Part shown: piece by piece, positions 40,730 to 51,345 of the stretch
Position numbering within the stretch: the first letter of the stretch is position 1
Layout: each line of letters starts with the position of its first letter
NCBI RefSeq assembly: GCF_900094925.1
Contig: NZ_FMAY01000006.1
Span: 1-64,000 of the forward strand
Source of the DNA: Kosakonia oryzendophytica
Lineage (GTDB): Bacteria > Pseudomonadota > Gammaproteobacteria > Enterobacterales > Enterobacteriaceae
Length of the DNA: 64,000 bases
Reading direction: 5' to 3'
Made by a program: the position numbers and the translations under genes
The notes under the pieces: generated by a model
Seen by the model: the letters and a program-made list of their open reading frames with translations, nothing else
The model's database searches: none
Told to the model about the DNA's origin: nothing

Positions 40730-41776
40730 TTATCCTTCCGCGTCCAGCAACAGGCTATTTAACTCTTCCAGTACGCGCTCTGGCGTAATATCGATAAGGC
40801 TCTGGTGATAACCTTCAGCGGCATCGCCTTTACGTACCTTGTGATAGCCTGAAATCAGGCGGATCACCCGCGCTTTGTGCGACAGCGGCGGTGTGAAATC
40901 CGGACTGCTTGGGCCGTATAGCGCCACCAGCGGGCGATTGAGCGCGGCGGCGACATGCATCAGGCCGGAGTCGTTACTGACCACTGCTTTACAGGCAGCA
41001 ATCAGCACAACCGCTTGTTCCAGCTGGGTTTCTCCTGCCAGATTACGGCACCACGCCTGCTGTTCCGTACTCAGGGCTGCGAGGATCTCATTGCCGGCCT
41101 CGTGATCTTTTGCCGAGCCGAACAGGACGACCTGATAGCCTTCATCAATCAGCTGTTTCGCCAGTTCAGCATAGTGATAATGCGGCCAGCGTTTGGCGGG
41201 GCCAAACTCAGCGCCGGGGCAAAAACCAATGATTGGGCGTTCAGAGGAAATGTCGAAGACCGCACAGACTTGCGACTTCTCACCGTCGTTGACCTGCAAC
41301 TGCGGCCACAGCAGCGGTTGCGGCAAATCTTTTGCCGAGCGCATCACCCCTTTGTCGTAGGCCAGCGCAACATACCGTTCCACCATCAGCGGCCAGGCTT
41401 GCTTGTCCAGTACGCGGGCATCGTTGAGCAGGCCGTAACGCATTTCACCGCGCCAGCCGGTGCGGTGCGGGATCGCGGCAAAAAAGGGCACCAGCGCAGA
41501 TTTAAACGAATTCGGCAATACGTAAGCGCGATCGTAGCGACGCTCGCGCAGGCTATGACCGAGCTTACGACGGGCGCCAATTTCCAGCGCGCCATGCCCC
41601 AACGGCATAGGGATTGCTTCATTCACTTCCGGCATACGCGATAAAAGCGGACGGCACCACGCGGGTGCCATCACGTCAATTACTGCCTGGGGAAAGCGCG
41701 CTTTGAGCGTGCGATAGAGACTCTGCGACATCATCATGTCGCCCACCCATGACGGGCCAATCACCAGAATTTTCAT
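40730..41776 (-). CDS. waaF: LPS heptosyltransferase II WaaF
   Basis: WaaF adds the second heptose to the inner core. The 348 residues equal the E. coli length. GT9 landmarks are ILVIGPSWVGDMMMSQSLYR, FCPGAEFGPAKRWPHYHYAE and AVVSNDSGLMHVAAALNRP. The start at 41776 lies two bases after the hldD stop; an extension to 41800 inside hldD is rejected. Confidence 0.97.
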   Translation of the reverse strand: MKILVIGPSWVGDMMMSQSLYRTLKARFPQAVIDVMAPAWCRPLLSRMPEVNEAIPMPLGHGALEIGARRKLGHSLRERRYDRAYVLPNSFKSALVPFFAAIPHRTGWRGEMRYGLLNDARVLDKQAWPLMVERYVALAYDKGVMRSAKDLPQPLLWPQLQVNDGEKSQVCAVFDISSERPIIGFCPGAEFGPAKRWPHYHYAELAKQLIDEGYQVVLFGSAKDHEAGNEILAALSTEQQAWCRNLAGETQLEQAVVLIAACKAVVSNDSGLMHVAAALNRPLVALYGPSSPDFTPPLSHKARVIRLISGYHKVRKGDAAEGYHQSLIDITPERVLEELNSLLLDAEG

Positions 41777-41778
41777 AC

Positions 41779-42711
41779 TTACGCGTCGCGGTTCAGCCAT
41801 TCCATATATTCGGTTACGCCTTCGGCGACGGTTTTGAACGGCTTATCGTAGCCTGCTGCGCGCAGGTTGCTCAGGTCAGCCTGAGTAAACGCCTGGTAGC
41901 GGCCTTTCAGTTTGTCAGGGAATGGAATGTATTCGATGCTGCCTTTTTTGTGGAAGGCCAGCGTGGCGTCGGCAACAGCCTGGAAGGACTCCGCACGCCC
42001 GGTGCCGAGGTTGAAAATGCCGGAAACGCCATTTTCCAAAAACCACAGGTTCACTGCTGCGACATCGCCCACGTAGACGAAGTCACGTTTAAAGTTATCG
42101 CTACCTTCAAACAGTTTCGGGCTTTCACCATTGTTCAGTTGGGTATTGAGGTGGAACGCGACACTCGCCATGCTGCCTTTGTGGCCTTCACGCGGGCCGT
42201 AGACGTTGAAGTAGCGGAAGCCGACGATTTGTGAGTTCGCTTCGGGCAGGATGGCGCGCACGTACTCATCGAACAGCAGTTTTGAATAGCCGTAGACGTT
42301 GAGTGGCTTCTCATATTCACGGGATTCGATAAAGTCAGATGTACGGCCGCCGTAAGTCGCAGCGGAAGACGCGTACAGGAACGGAATTTCGCGCTCCAGG
42401 CAGTAGTGCAGCAGTTCTTTGGAGTACTGATAGTTGTTATCCATCATGTACTTACCGTCCCACTCCGTGGTGGAGGAACATGCACCTTCGTGGAACACCG
42501 CTTCAATATCGCCAAACTCTTCGCCAGACATAATCTGGATCAGAAAGTCTTCTTTATCCATGTAGTCGGCAATGTGCAGGTCAACGAGATTGACGAATTT
42601 GGTGCCGTCTTTCAGGTTATCCACCACCAGAATATCAGTGATGCCTTTATCATTCAGGGCTTTGACGATATTGCTGCCGATAAAACCCGCGCCGCCGGTA
42701 ACGATGATCAT
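41779..42711 (-). CDS. hldD: ADP-heptose 6-epimerase HldD
   Basis: HldD (RfaD) converts ADP-D-glycero-D-manno-heptose to the L-glycero form used by WaaC, WaaF and WaaQ. It is a short-chain dehydrogenase-type epimerase of 310 residues, as in E. coli, with [19 protein letters not shown] for NADP binding and the catalytic YGYSK. The start at 42711 fits; the 11-residue extension does not. It is the first gene of the hldD-waaF-waaC-waaZ-waaL operon and is divergent from kbl across 214 bases. Confidence 0.97.
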   Translation of the reverse strand: MIIVTGGAGFIGSNIVKALNDKGITDILVVDNLKDGTKFVNLVDLHIADYMDKEDFLIQIMSGEEFGDIEAVFHEGACSSTTEWDGKYMMDNNYQYSKELLHYCLEREIPFLYASSAATYGGRTSDFIESREYEKPLNVYGYSKLLFDEYVRAILPEANSQIVGFRYFNVYGPREGHKGSMASVAFHLNTQLNNGESPKLFEGSDNFKRDFVYVGDVAAVNLWFLENGVSGIFNLGTGRAESFQAVADATLAFHKKGSIEYIPFPDKLKGRYQAFTQADLSNLRAAGYDKPFKTVAEGVTEYMEWLNRDA

Positions 42712-42925
42712 AACTGTACCTTTGAAAATGAAGCGCTGAGACAATCCCAGACACGAATAGTACTTATCATACCATCACATTGTCGACCCTTCAGCCATTC
42801 ACCGGATAACTACGCGGCTATGCGTGATTTATGCTACAAAATCGATAATGGATGATGTGTCATCTCGTATCACCGTATAGCTTTGGGTAATATGTGCCGA
42901 AATTTGCCCTGTCTGGAGAATTGCG

Positions 42926-44122
42926 ATGCGTGGGGATTTTTATCAGCAGTTAACGAACGACCTGGAAACCGCACGGGCGGAAGGTCTGTTTAAAGAAGAA
43001 CGCATTATCACGTCGGCACAGCAGGCCGACATCACTGTGGCGAATGGTAGCCATGTCATTAACTTCTGCGCCAATAACTACCTTGGCCTGGCTAACCACC
43101 CCGATCTGATTGCCGCGGCGAAAGCTGGTATGGACAGCCACGGTTTTGGTATGGCCTCGGTACGTTTTATTTGCGGCACTCAGGATAGTCACAAAGTGCT
43201 GGAGCAGAAGCTGGCCGAGTTCCTCGGTATGGAAGATGCCATCCTGTACTCCTCCTGTTTCGATGCCAATGGCGGGTTGTTTGAAACCCTGCTCGGCGCG
43301 GAAGACGCCATTATCTCTGACGCCCTGAACCATGCTTCAATCATTGACGGCGTGCGTCTGTGCAAGGCTAAACGCTACCGTTATGCCAATAACGATATGC
43401 AAGAGCTGGAAGCGCGTCTGAAAGAAGCACGCGAAGCGGGCGCACGTCATGTGCTGATTGCTACCGATGGCGTGTTCTCAATGGATGGCGTGATTGCCAA
43501 CCTGAAAGGCGTGTGCGATCTGGCGGATAAATACAATGCGCTGGTGATGGTGGATGATTCTCACGCGGTGGGCTTTGTTGGCGCGAATGGGCGCGGTACG
43601 CATGAGTATTGCGACGTGATGGGTCGTGTCGACATTATTACCGGTACGCTGGGCAAGGCGCTGGGTGGCGCATCCGGCGGTTATACCGCGGCGCGTAAAG
43701 AAGTGGTGGAGTGGTTGCGCCAACGTTCGCGTCCTTATCTGTTCTCCAACTCGTTGGCGCCAGCGATTGTCGCTGCGTCCATTAAAGTGCTGGAGATGCT
43801 GGCTTCTGGCGCGGAATTGCGCGATCGCCTGTGGTCTAACGCACGTCTGTTCCGCGAAAAAATGACCGCCGCAGGTTTTACACTGGCGGGTGCCGATCAC
43901 GCCATTATTCCGGTGATGCTGGGCGATGCCGTGGTGGCGCAGAACTTTGCCCGTGAGCTGCAAAAAGAGGGGATTTACGTCACGGGGTTCTTCTACCCGG
44001 TGGTGCCGAAAGGTCAGGCGCGTATCCGTACGCAGATGTCTGCGGCGCATAGCCCTGAGCAAATTGAGCGTGCGGTGGCTGCGTTTATCCGCATTGGTAA
44101 ACAACTGGGCGTGATTGCCTGA
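42926..44122 (+). CDS. kbl: 2-amino-3-ketobutyrate CoA ligase
   Basis: Kbl is a pyridoxal phosphate enzyme that splits 2-amino-3-oxobutyrate, the product of Tdh, into glycine and acetyl-CoA. The 398 residues equal the E. coli length, and the PLP lysine lies in [15 protein letters not shown] (244 by alignment). VDDSHAVGF carries the PLP-binding Asp. It is followed eight bases later by tdh, the usual threonine catabolic pair. Confidence 0.97.
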   Translation: MRGDFYQQLTNDLETARAEGLFKEERIITSAQQADITVANGSHVINFCANNYLGLANHPDLIAAAKAGMDSHGFGMASVRFICGTQDSHKVLEQKLAEFLGMEDAILYSSCFDANGGLFETLLGAEDAIISDALNHASIIDGVRLCKAKRYRYANNDMQELEARLKEAREAGARHVLIATDGVFSMDGVIANLKGVCDLADKYNALVMVDDSHAVGFVGANGRGTHEYCDVMGRVDIITGTLGKALGGASGGYTAARKEVVEWLRQRSRPYLFSNSLAPAIVAASIKVLEMLASGAELRDRLWSNARLFREKMTAAGFTLAGADHAIIPVMLGDAVVAQNFARELQKEGIYVTGFFYPVVPKGQARIRTQMSAAHSPEQIERAVAAFIRIGKQLGVIA

Positions 44123-44130
44123 GGACCACG

Positions 44131-45156
44131 ATGAAAGCGTTATCCAAACTGAAAGCGGAAGAAGGCATCTGGATGACCGACGTACCGGAACCGGAAGTCG
44201 GGCATAACGATCTGCTGATTAAAATTCGCAAAACCGCGATTTGTGGAACCGACGTGCACATCTACAACTGGGACGACTGGTCGAAAAAAACCATTCCGGT
44301 CCCGATGGTTGTCGGCCATGAATACGTGGGGGAAGTGGTCGGTATCGGCCAGGAAGTAAAAGGTTTCAACATTGGCGATCGCGTTTCCGGAGAAGGCCAT
44401 ATTACGTGTGGGCACTGCCGTAACTGTCGCGCGGGGCGTACGCACCTGTGCCGCAATACCGTCGGCGTTGGCGTTAACCGTCCGGGGTGTTTCGCAGAAT
44501 ATCTGGTGATCCCGGCGTTTAACGCGTTCAAAATCCCGGACAATATCTCTGACGATCTGGCGTCGATTTTCGACCCGTTCGGCAATGCGGTGCACACGGC
44601 GCTCTCCTTCGATCTGGTGGGCGAAGATGTCCTGGTTTCCGGCGCAGGGCCGATCGGCATTATGGCTGCGGCAGTGGCAAAACACGTAGGGGCGCGTCAT
44701 GTGGTGATCACCGACGTGAACGAGTATCGCCTTGAACTGGCAAAGAAAATGGGTGTGACCCGTGCGGTAAACGTTGCCAAAGAGAGCCTGGCGGATGTGA
44801 TGGCGGAACTGGGCATGACGGAAGGCTTCGATGTGGGGCTCGAGATGTCCGGTGCGCCGCCGGCATTCCGTACGATGCTCGACACCATGAACCACGGTGG
44901 TCGCATTGCCATGTTGGGTATTCCCCCGTCGGATATGTCCATCGACTGGAATAAAGTCATCTTCAAGGGGCTGTTTATTAAAGGTATTTATGGCCGTGAG
45001 ATGTTCGAAACCTGGTATAAGATGGCGGCATTGATCCAGTCTGGTCTGGATCTCTCACCGATCATCACCCACCGTTTCAGCGTTGATGACTTCCAGCAGG
45101 GCTTTGACGCGATGCGCTCAGGGCATTCCGGCAAGGTCATCCTGAGCTGGGACTAA
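44131..45156 (+). CDS. tdh: L-threonine 3-dehydrogenase
   Basis: Tdh oxidises threonine to 2-amino-3-oxobutyrate with NAD. The 341-residue zinc-dependent medium-chain dehydrogenase has the catalytic zinc motif [10 protein letters not shown] and the structural zinc cluster [15 protein letters not shown]. The nucleotide-binding loop [17 protein letters not shown] is complete. Length equals that of E. coli. A strong terminator follows. Confidence 0.97.
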   Translation: MKALSKLKAEEGIWMTDVPEPEVGHNDLLIKIRKTAICGTDVHIYNWDDWSKKTIPVPMVVGHEYVGEVVGIGQEVKGFNIGDRVSGEGHITCGHCRNCRAGRTHLCRNTVGVGVNRPGCFAEYLVIPAFNAFKIPDNISDDLASIFDPFGNAVHTALSFDLVGEDVLVSGAGPIGIMAAAVAKHVGARHVVITDVNEYRLELAKKMGVTRAVNVAKESLADVMAELGMTEGFDVGLEMSGAPPAFRTMLDTMNHGGRIAMLGIPPSDMSIDWNKVIFKGLFIKGIYGREMFETWYKMAALIQSGLDLSPIITHRFSVDDFQQGFDAMRSGHSGKVILSWD

Positions 45157-45164
45157 CAAAACAG

Positions 45165-45191
45165 AAGGGCGCTGACAGGCGCCCTTTTTTT
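45165..45191 (+). terminator. Terminator after kbl-tdh
   Basis: AAGGGCGC and GCGCCCTT form an eight-pair stem with a six-base loop, followed by seven T. It lies eight bases after the tdh stop. Confidence 0.92.
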
Positions 45192-45310
45192 ACAACTCTC
45201 CTCACATTCCCCAATTTTTATTTCGTTTAATCGCACAATTTCCCTACCCGTTTGCATCAAGGCGATTAACCTGTTGAGCAACGGTTTAACTTTGATGTGT
45301 GGTCTTCCTT

Positions 45311-46108
45311 ATGTTCAAAGTATCGGTATGTCTGCTGACATACAATTCAGCGCGACTATTACGGGAAGTGTTACCGCCGCTCATTATTGTGGCGGATGAT
45401 TTCGTGGTGGTTGATTCCGGCAGTACGGACGCGACGCTCGATATTTGCCGGGATTATGGTGTTAACGTCCATCAGCGTCCCTATGACATGCATGGTCAGC
45501 AGATGAATTATGCTATCCAACTTGCGGCTCACGACTGGGTGCTATGTATGGACAGCGATGAGATCCTCGATGATCGGGTGGTAGATTTTATTCTGAAGCT
45601 TAAAGCAGGCCATGAGCCGTTGCGCGATCATGCCTGGCGTTTACCACGCTACTGGTACGTGTTGGGGCAGGAAGTTCGTACCCTGTATCCCATCTCTTCA
45701 CCCGATTTCCCGGTGCGTTTATTTAACCGCCAGTGTGCGCGGTTTAACGATCGCCCGGTGGATGATCAGGTGGTCGGCGCGCTCACCTGCGCGAAAATGC
45801 CCGGCCGGGTTCGTCACGATACGTTTTATACCCTGCATGAGATGTTTAATAAGCTCAATGGCTACACGACACGGCTGGTGAAATACAATCCTGTCAGACC
45901 ATCCATCACCCGTGGGATCATTAGCGCTATTGGCGCGTTTTTTAAATGGTATGTGTTCAGTGGGGCGTGGCGCGAGGGTAAGGTTGGTGCCGCGACTGGG
46001 TTATATGCCACGCTCTATAGCTTCATGAAATATTTTAAAGCTTGGTATGCCCATGCGGAGGAAAAATCCTCCGCGAGGACAAAAGAACATAACAAACGGG
46101 TGGTTTAA
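45311..46108 (+). CDS. WaaE-like GT2 glycosyltransferase next to tdh
   Basis: The 265-residue protein is a GT2 enzyme of the WaaE-like branch: FKVSVCLLTYNSARLLREVL, VVVDSGSTDATLDIC, a DSDE metal motif (LCMDSDEILDD) and FPVRLFNRQCARF. The C-terminal region (ISAIGAFFKWYVFSGAWREG) is amphipathic and may touch the membrane. It occupies the place where E. coli has waaH, between tdh and yibQ, but is of a different subfamily. The ATG at 45311 is chosen for the family start, with a weak ribosome-binding site; a GTG at 45299 is an alternative. Its 3' end overlaps yibQ by four bases. It probably modifies LPS core or another surface glycan. Confidence 0.75.
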   Translation: MFKVSVCLLTYNSARLLREVLPPLIIVADDFVVVDSGSTDATLDICRDYGVNVHQRPYDMHGQQMNYAIQLAAHDWVLCMDSDEILDDRVVDFILKLKAGHEPLRDHAWRLPRYWYVLGQEVRTLYPISSPDFPVRLFNRQCARFNDRPVDDQVVGALTCAKMPGRVRHDTFYTLHEMFNKLNGYTTRLVKYNPVRPSITRGIISAIGAFFKWYVFSGAWREGKVGAATGLYATLYSFMKYFKAWYAHAEEKSSARTKEHNKRVV

Positions 46109-47034
46109 GCTTGGGGCGTCTTCCAGCCTTGCCACTGGTTCCTGAAATAACGAACCAGCGTATTCTCACCAACACTTTCACTCACTACGTTAAAGAAGCG
46201 GGTGGCGTAAACCGGCGCAGGTTTCTGCTTCGCTTTACAGAGTTTCACACCACGGAAGGGGTTACGCGGCGGCTGAGGTATCACGCCGCCGGGTGTTGAG
46301 GTCTCTGTTTGCGGTTCGTTCAGCAGGGTGCCCGGGCGCACCAGGGTAATATCCGCAGGCAGGTTATAAATGACCTGCTGTAATACGCGAACGGTAGCCG
46401 GGTGCGGATGCCCAATCGCGATAGCAGAACCGTTGCGGCGCGCCAGTTCGACGGCCCTTTCAAACTGACGGCGGATATCGCCCTCGTTTTGCGTATCGTC
46501 GAGGAACACCTTGCGCTTAATCACTTTAACACCGGTACCGGCCGCTGCGCGTACCGCCTGACTGTTACCGATGGTCATGCTGTCAAGAAAATAGAGGTTA
46601 TAACGCTCCAGCGCCTGCATCACCTTTTGCATGCCGAACAGACTGGAGGTCATCGCACTGCCCATATGGTTATTCAACCCGACGGCGTAAGGGACTTTGC
46701 TGACCGCATCGCTGATGATGCGTTCTATTTCCGCACTGCTCATGTCAGGGCGCAGGGTGTCTTTTTCCAGCGGTTGCTTACTGAGAGGTGCCATGGGCAG
46801 ATGGATCAACACTTCATGGCCGCTATTATGGGCTTTAGTGGCCATTTCCCGGGCATACGTTGCATTGGGTAGAACCGCGACAGAGACGGCGGACGGCATA
46901 GCCAGCACCTGGTTTTCCGTCTGCGGGCGATAGCCAAAATCGTCAATAACGATGGCCAGTTTTCCGGCCATAACCGGTGAAGAAAATGCCAGCACGCTGG
47001 TAAGCGCGAGAAAAAGACGACGAAATTGAAGCAA
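46105..47034 (-). CDS. yibQ: Divergent polysaccharide deacetylase family protein YibQ
   Basis: YibQ is an exported protein with the fold of divergent polysaccharide deacetylases. It has a signal peptide (cleavage after VMA, residue 23), then GKLAIVIDDFGY, HEVLIHLPMAP, VGLNNHMGSAMT and AIAIGHPHPATV. The 309 residues compare with 319 in E. coli. It follows envC by three bases, so it belongs to the gpmI-envC-yibQ operon, which links it to cell-wall separation by context. Activity is unproven. Confidence 0.93.
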   Translation of the reverse strand: MLQFRRLFLALTSVLAFSSPVMAGKLAIVIDDFGYRPQTENQVLAMPSAVSVAVLPNATYAREMATKAHNSGHEVLIHLPMAPLSKQPLEKDTLRPDMSSAEIERIISDAVSKVPYAVGLNNHMGSAMTSSLFGMQKVMQALERYNLYFLDSMTIGNSQAVRAAAGTGVKVIKRKVFLDDTQNEGDIRRQFERAVELARRNGSAIAIGHPHPATVRVLQQVIYNLPADITLVRPGTLLNEPQTETSTPGGVIPQPPRNPFRGVKLCKAKQKPAPVYATRFFNVVSESVGENTLVRYFRNQWQGWKTPQA

Positions 47035-47037
47035 AAC

Positions 47038-48303
47038 TTATCTTCCCAACCACGGTTGTGGATTGACCGCCTGACCCTGACGGCGAATTTCGAAATAGAG
47101 TGATGGCCGGCCCTGACCGCCACTGCTGCCAACGAGTGCTATCGGTTGGCCTGCGCGCACCTGCGTTCCCACGCTGACCAGTGCACTCTGGTTGTAGCCG
47201 TACAGGCTCATATCGCCCTTCCCGTGCTCAACCACCACCACCAGACCATAGCCTTGCAGCCAGTCGGCAAGAATAACGCGGCCATCGGCAACCGCTTTGA
47301 CTTCGCTGCCTTCAGACGCACCGATAACAATCCCTTTCCAACGTAGCTCACCCTGCAACTGTTCGCCATAGCGATGCAGTAATGGGCCGCGAACAGGCCA
47401 GACGGCCTGGCCAGACGGTGAGCCAAGCCCACCAGTACGGGACATCAGCGAGCGCTCGCTTTCGGTGGGTTTGTAGGTTGTGCCTTTGCGGCTGGCGTCT
47501 TTCTGACGGTCCCGTACGGCCTGCGCTTCGCGGGCTTCGCGCTCCGCGCGTGCTTTTGCTGCCGCTTCCGCCCGGGCAAGGCGGTCACGCAAACGTGATT
47601 CGTTGGCGCGCATTTCGCTCAGTTGCTGCTGACCTTCCTGAATAGAGGATTCAAGGCCATTCAGGGTTTTTTGCCGCTCACTGCGCGCTTGCTCCAGCTT
47701 CGCCTGCTGGGCTTTTTGCTCATACAGCAGTGTCTGTTGCTGGCTCTGTTTTTCTTCCAGTTCGGCTTTTTGCGCGGCCACCTCTTCACGGGTTTGCTTC
47801 AACTGGGCGATGGTTTCCTGTCGCGCCTGGTTGAGATAGCCGAAATAGGCCTGCAAACGCTGACCGCGCTGGCCCTCTTCACCGCTTAAGATCAGTTGAA
47901 TGCCGGAGTGTTCGCCCTGACGGAAGGCGGCATCGAGCTGCGCGGCAAGATTACGCTCCTGGGTCGCGCGCTGGCGTTCCAGTTTGGCGATTGACGCATT
48001 CATCTCATCAATTTGTTTATTCAACTGGGCGAGGGTGCTTTGCGTTTCGTGTAACTGACGTGCGGCGGCGGAAATCGCCTGTTCTTGCGCCTTTAACTGG
48101 GCGAGAAGGCCGGAACGTTGCTGCTGTTGCTGGCGTACTGCACGCTCTTTCTCGGCAATATCGGCCTGAATGGATTTGAGCTGATCGCGGTCATCCGCAT
48201 GGGCGGATACGGCGCACAGCAATGCGCCAGCGCAGAGTGCGCTGGCGCAGAGCAGGGGACGGAGTCCGCCCCATGTAATTGAAAAAATCGCCTTTCCCCT
48301 CAT
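47038..48303 (-). CDS. envC: Murein hydrolase activator EnvC
   Basis: EnvC activates the amidases AmiA and AmiB at the division septum under control of FtsEX. The 421 residues (419 in E. coli) comprise a signal peptide (cleavage after residue 36, AVSAHA), a long coiled coil (about 38-280, rich in Gln and Ala) and a C-terminal LytM domain. The LytM domain lacks the canonical zinc-binding His/Asp set (LLHRYGEQLQGEL and VVEHGKGDMSLYGYNQ), as expected for the inactive, regulatory LytM of EnvC. It starts 10 bases after the gpmI stop. Confidence 0.96.
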   Translation of the reverse strand: MRGKAIFSITWGGLRPLLCASALCAGALLCAVSAHADDRDQLKSIQADIAEKERAVRQQQQQRSGLLAQLKAQEQAISAAARQLHETQSTLAQLNKQIDEMNASIAKLERQRATQERNLAAQLDAAFRQGEHSGIQLILSGEEGQRGQRLQAYFGYLNQARQETIAQLKQTREEVAAQKAELEEKQSQQQTLLYEQKAQQAKLEQARSERQKTLNGLESSIQEGQQQLSEMRANESRLRDRLARAEAAAKARAEREAREAQAVRDRQKDASRKGTTYKPTESERSLMSRTGGLGSPSGQAVWPVRGPLLHRYGEQLQGELRWKGIVIGASEGSEVKAVADGRVILADWLQGYGLVVVVEHGKGDMSLYGYNQSALVSVGTQVRAGQPIALVGSSGGQGRPSLYFEIRRQGQAVNPQPWLGR

Positions 48304-48312
48304 GGGGAGGGA

Positions 48313-49860
48313 TTATTCCACGATGAACAGCGGCTTACCAGTCATCTCTTGCGGGATTTCCTCTCCCATCAGCGTCAGCATGGTCGGCGCGATATCAGAG
48401 AGTTTGCCGCCTGCGATGGCGTTCACGGCTTTGTCGCCAACGTAGATCAGCGGCACTGGCAGGTTAGTGTGCGCGGTGTGCGCCTGACCGGTTGAGGGGT
48501 CACGCATCTGTTCAGCGTTGCCGTGGTCTGCGGTGATCAGTAACTGTCCCCCCACAGATTCAACCGCTTTGACGACCTGCTCAACGCAGTGATCCAGCGC
48601 TTCAACGGCGGCAACCGCGGCTTCAAACACACCGGTATGACCGACCATATCGCCATTCGGGTAGTTACAAATAATGGTGTCGTATTTGCCGCTGGTGATG
48701 GCGGCGACCAGTTTTTCAGTCAATTCTGCAGAGCTCATTTCAGGCTGCAGATCGTAAGTCGCCACTTTCGGAGAGTTGATCAGAATGCGATCTTCGCCCG
48801 GGAACGGCTCTTCTACGCCACCGTTAAAGAAGAACGTCACGTGCGCGTATTTTTCCGTTTCGGAAATACGCAACTGGGTTCTGTTTTTCTTCGCCATCCA
48901 TTCGCCGAACGTATTCGCCAGAGAGGCTGGCGGGTAAGCGACCGCTGTTTTGATATCGGCAGCATATTCAGTCAGCATGACGAAATCGCCCAGCTTAACC
49001 ACTTTCTTACGCGCAAATCCGTCAAAGTCCGCATTAACGAACGCACGGGTAATTTCGCGCGCACGGTCAGCGCGGAAGTTCATGAAAATCAGCGCATCGC
49101 CATCTTGCATGGCGGCGTCCGGTTGACCTGCTGCGCGGATTACGGTGGCTTTCACGAATTCGTCGTTTTCATCGCGCGCATAGGCCGCCTGCAAACCGGC
49201 AACGGCGCTATCGAAAGTGAACTCGCCTTTGGCCTGCGTCATCAGGTCGTAAGCTTGCTCAACGCGATCCCAGCGGTTATCGCGGTCCATCGCGAAATAA
49301 CGACCGATAATAGAGGCAACGCGGCCCTTACCGAGCGCGGCGAATTTGTCTTCGAATTTTTTCAGTGAAGATTCAGCGCTGCGCGGCGGGGTATCACGTC
49401 CGTCGAGGAAAGCGTGCAGATAGATTTTTTCTGCGCCGCGTTCCGCCGCCAGTTCCACCATCGCCATGATATGGTCTTCATGGCTGTGCACGCCACCCGC
49501 AGAGAGCAGGCCCATGATGTGCACTGCTTTGCCAGCGGCAACGGCTTTGTCCACCGCGCCGGACAGCACCGGGTTGCTGAAGAACGTGCGTTCTTTGATT
49601 TCCACGTCCAGGCGGGTCAGGTCCTGGTAAACAATACGACCGGCGCCCAGGTTAACGTGGCCGACTTCGGAGTTGCCCATCTGGCGATCCGGCAGGCCTA
49701 CTTCGAGACCGGATGCGTCAATCAGGGTATGAGGACGGTTTGCCCACAGTTGGTCCATCACCGGGGTCTTTGCGTTGAAAATAGCGTTATCCTGTTGGTC
49801 TTCACGGTAGCCGTAGCCATCCAGAATCACCAGTACCATAGGTTTTTTAGAAACCGACAT
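48313..49860 (-). CDS. gpmI: Cofactor-independent phosphoglycerate mutase
   Basis: GpmI interconverts 3- and 2-phosphoglycerate without 2,3-bisphosphoglycerate, using manganese. The 515-residue protein carries the metal motif VLVILDGYG and the phosphoserine Ser64 in [10 protein letters not shown]. Further motifs are [11 protein letters not shown] and the late ADHGNAEQM and [11 protein letters not shown]. The start at 49860 ([10 protein letters not shown]) fits E. coli (514 residues); the 38-residue extension is rejected. It is divergent from yibN over 248 bases. Confidence 0.97.
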   Translation of the reverse strand: MSVSKKPMVLVILDGYGYREDQQDNAIFNAKTPVMDQLWANRPHTLIDASGLEVGLPDRQMGNSEVGHVNLGAGRIVYQDLTRLDVEIKERTFFSNPVLSGAVDKAVAAGKAVHIMGLLSAGGVHSHEDHIMAMVELAAERGAEKIYLHAFLDGRDTPPRSAESSLKKFEDKFAALGKGRVASIIGRYFAMDRDNRWDRVEQAYDLMTQAKGEFTFDSAVAGLQAAYARDENDEFVKATVIRAAGQPDAAMQDGDALIFMNFRADRAREITRAFVNADFDGFARKKVVKLGDFVMLTEYAADIKTAVAYPPASLANTFGEWMAKKNRTQLRISETEKYAHVTFFFNGGVEEPFPGEDRILINSPKVATYDLQPEMSSAELTEKLVAAITSGKYDTIICNYPNGDMVGHTGVFEAAVAAVEALDHCVEQVVKAVESVGGQLLITADHGNAEQMRDPSTGQAHTAHTNLPVPLIYVGDKAVNAIAGGKLSDIAPTMLTLMGEEIPQEMTGKPLFIVE

Positions 49861-50108
49861 TGCGACAACCTCATGCTCAAAGACAAAAAAATTTTGCGTA
49901 ATTTTACTACAGCTGAATCGATCAAATAGCCTCAGAAGATCAAAAAAAGCGCCTGCGCTGACGCCTGTTTTCACCGCCTTTAATCATTTTTTTCGTAACA
50001 CTCCGCAGAAAATGCATTCCATCGCGCTCGCTGGCTGTATTTGCCACACTGCGCAGGTATACTCCTTTCCTGGTTTTTTTATCACTCAGTCGGGAGTCGT
50101 TACCCCAG

Positions 50109-50540
50109 ATGCAAGAAATTATGCAATTTATCAGCCGCAACCCCATACTGTGTATCGCCTGGGTCGCGTTACTCGGGGCCGTGCTGTTCACCACTTTCAA
50201 AGGCATCGCGTCTAAAGTGAAAGTGATTTCTCGCGGCGAAGCCACGCGTCTTATCAACAAAGAAGATGCCGTGGTGGTGGATCTGCGCCAGCGTGATGAT
50301 TTCCGTAAAGGTCACATTGCAGGTTCCGTGAATTTGCTGCCAAACGAGATCAAAGCCAATAATGTAGGTGAGCTTGAGAAACATAAAAGCGCGCCGGTTA
50401 TCGTGGTTGATGGCACTGGCATGCAGGCGCAGGCGCCGGCAAATGCACTGACGAACGCGGGCTTCGAAAAAGTCTACGTACTGAAAGACGGTATCTCCGG
50501 TTGGATCGGAGAGAACCTGCCGTTAGTTCGCGGTAAATAA
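50109..50540 (+). CDS. yibN: Rhodanese-like membrane protein YibN
   Basis: This 143-residue protein has one N-terminal membrane helix (about 13-30, [18 protein letters not shown]) and a cytoplasmic rhodanese-like domain ([21 protein letters not shown]). The active-site loop reads [12 protein letters not shown], with Asp where rhodaneses have the catalytic Cys, so sulfurtransferase activity is not expected. E. coli YibN also lacks it at this position. It is the first gene of yibN-grxC-secB-gpsA-cysE. Its role is not established. Confidence 0.93.
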   Translation: MQEIMQFISRNPILCIAWVALLGAVLFTTFKGIASKVKVISRGEATRLINKEDAVVVDLRQRDDFRKGHIAGSVNLLPNEIKANNVGELEKHKSAPVIVVDGTGMQAQAPANALTNAGFEKVYVLKDGISGWIGENLPLVRGK

Positions 50541-50587
50541 TTTGCCCGGCGGGAGATCTCCCGCGGGGTCAAATCTGGAGAAGAGTT

Positions 50588-50839
50588 ATGGCCAATATTG
50601 AGATCTACACGAAAGCAACCTGCCCGTTTTGCCACCGTGCGAAAGCGCTTCTGAACAGCAAAGGCGTGACTTTTGCTGAGTTGCCGATTGACGGCGACGC
50701 GGTAAAACGTGAAGAGATGATTCAACGTAGTGGCCGTACAACGGTTCCGCAGATTTTTATCGATGCGCAGCACATTGGCGGCTGTGACGATTTATATGCG
50801 CTGGACGCGCGTGGCGGGCTGGATCCGCTGTTGCGTTAA
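50588..50839 (+). CDS. grxC: Glutaredoxin 3
   Basis: GrxC is an 83-residue glutathione-dependent disulfide reductase of thioredoxin fold. The active site here is ATCPFCHRAKA, with Phe in place of the Tyr of the usual CPYC. The cis-proline motif TTVPQIFID and the GGCDDLYAL loop are intact. Length equals that of E. coli. It lies 47 bases after yibN and 38 bases before secB. Confidence 0.96.
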   Translation: MANIEIYTKATCPFCHRAKALLNSKGVTFAELPIDGDAVKREEMIQRSGRTTVPQIFIDAQHIGGCDDLYALDARGGLDPLLR

Positions 50840-50877
50840 TGCTTTAAAGCACTACAACACTAAAGGGTTATTCACTC

Positions 50878-51345
50878 ATGTCCGAACAAAACAACACCGA
50901 AATGACTTTCCAGATTCAGCGTATTTATACGAAAGATATCTCTTTCGAAGCGCCGAACGCGCCGCACATCTTCCAGAAAGAGTGGCAGCCGGAAGTGAAA
51001 CTGGACCTCGACACCGCCTCTACTCAACTGGCGGAAGGCGTTTATGAAGTGGTTCTGCGCGTTACCGTAACCGCTTCCCTGGGCGAAGAGACTGGCTTCC
51101 TGTGCGAAGTGCAACAGGGCGGTATCTTCTCCATCGACGGTATCGAAGGTACCCAGATGGCGCATTGCCTTGGTGCATACTGCCCGAACATCCTGTTCCC
51201 GTATGCGCGTGAGTGCATCACCAGCCTGGTGTCCCGCGGTACTTTCCCGCAACTGAACCTTGCGCCAGTTAACTTTGATGCGCTGTTCATGAACTACCTG
51301 CAACAGCAGACTGGCGAAGGTGCTGAACAACATCAGGATGCCTGA
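50878..51345 (+). CDS. secB: Protein-export chaperone SecB
   Basis: SecB is the tetrameric chaperone that keeps preproteins unfolded and hands them to SecA. The 155 residues equal the E. coli length. The pattern [20 protein letters not shown] and the acidic tail are typical, as is the [20 protein letters not shown] segment. Its stop shares one base with the gpsA start (TGATG). Confidence 0.98.
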   Translation: MSEQNNTEMTFQIQRIYTKDISFEAPNAPHIFQKEWQPEVKLDLDTASTQLAEGVYEVVLRVTVTASLGEETGFLCEVQQGGIFSIDGIEGTQMAHCLGAYCPNILFPYARECITSLVSRGTFPQLNLAPVNFDALFMNYLQQQTGEGAEQHQDA

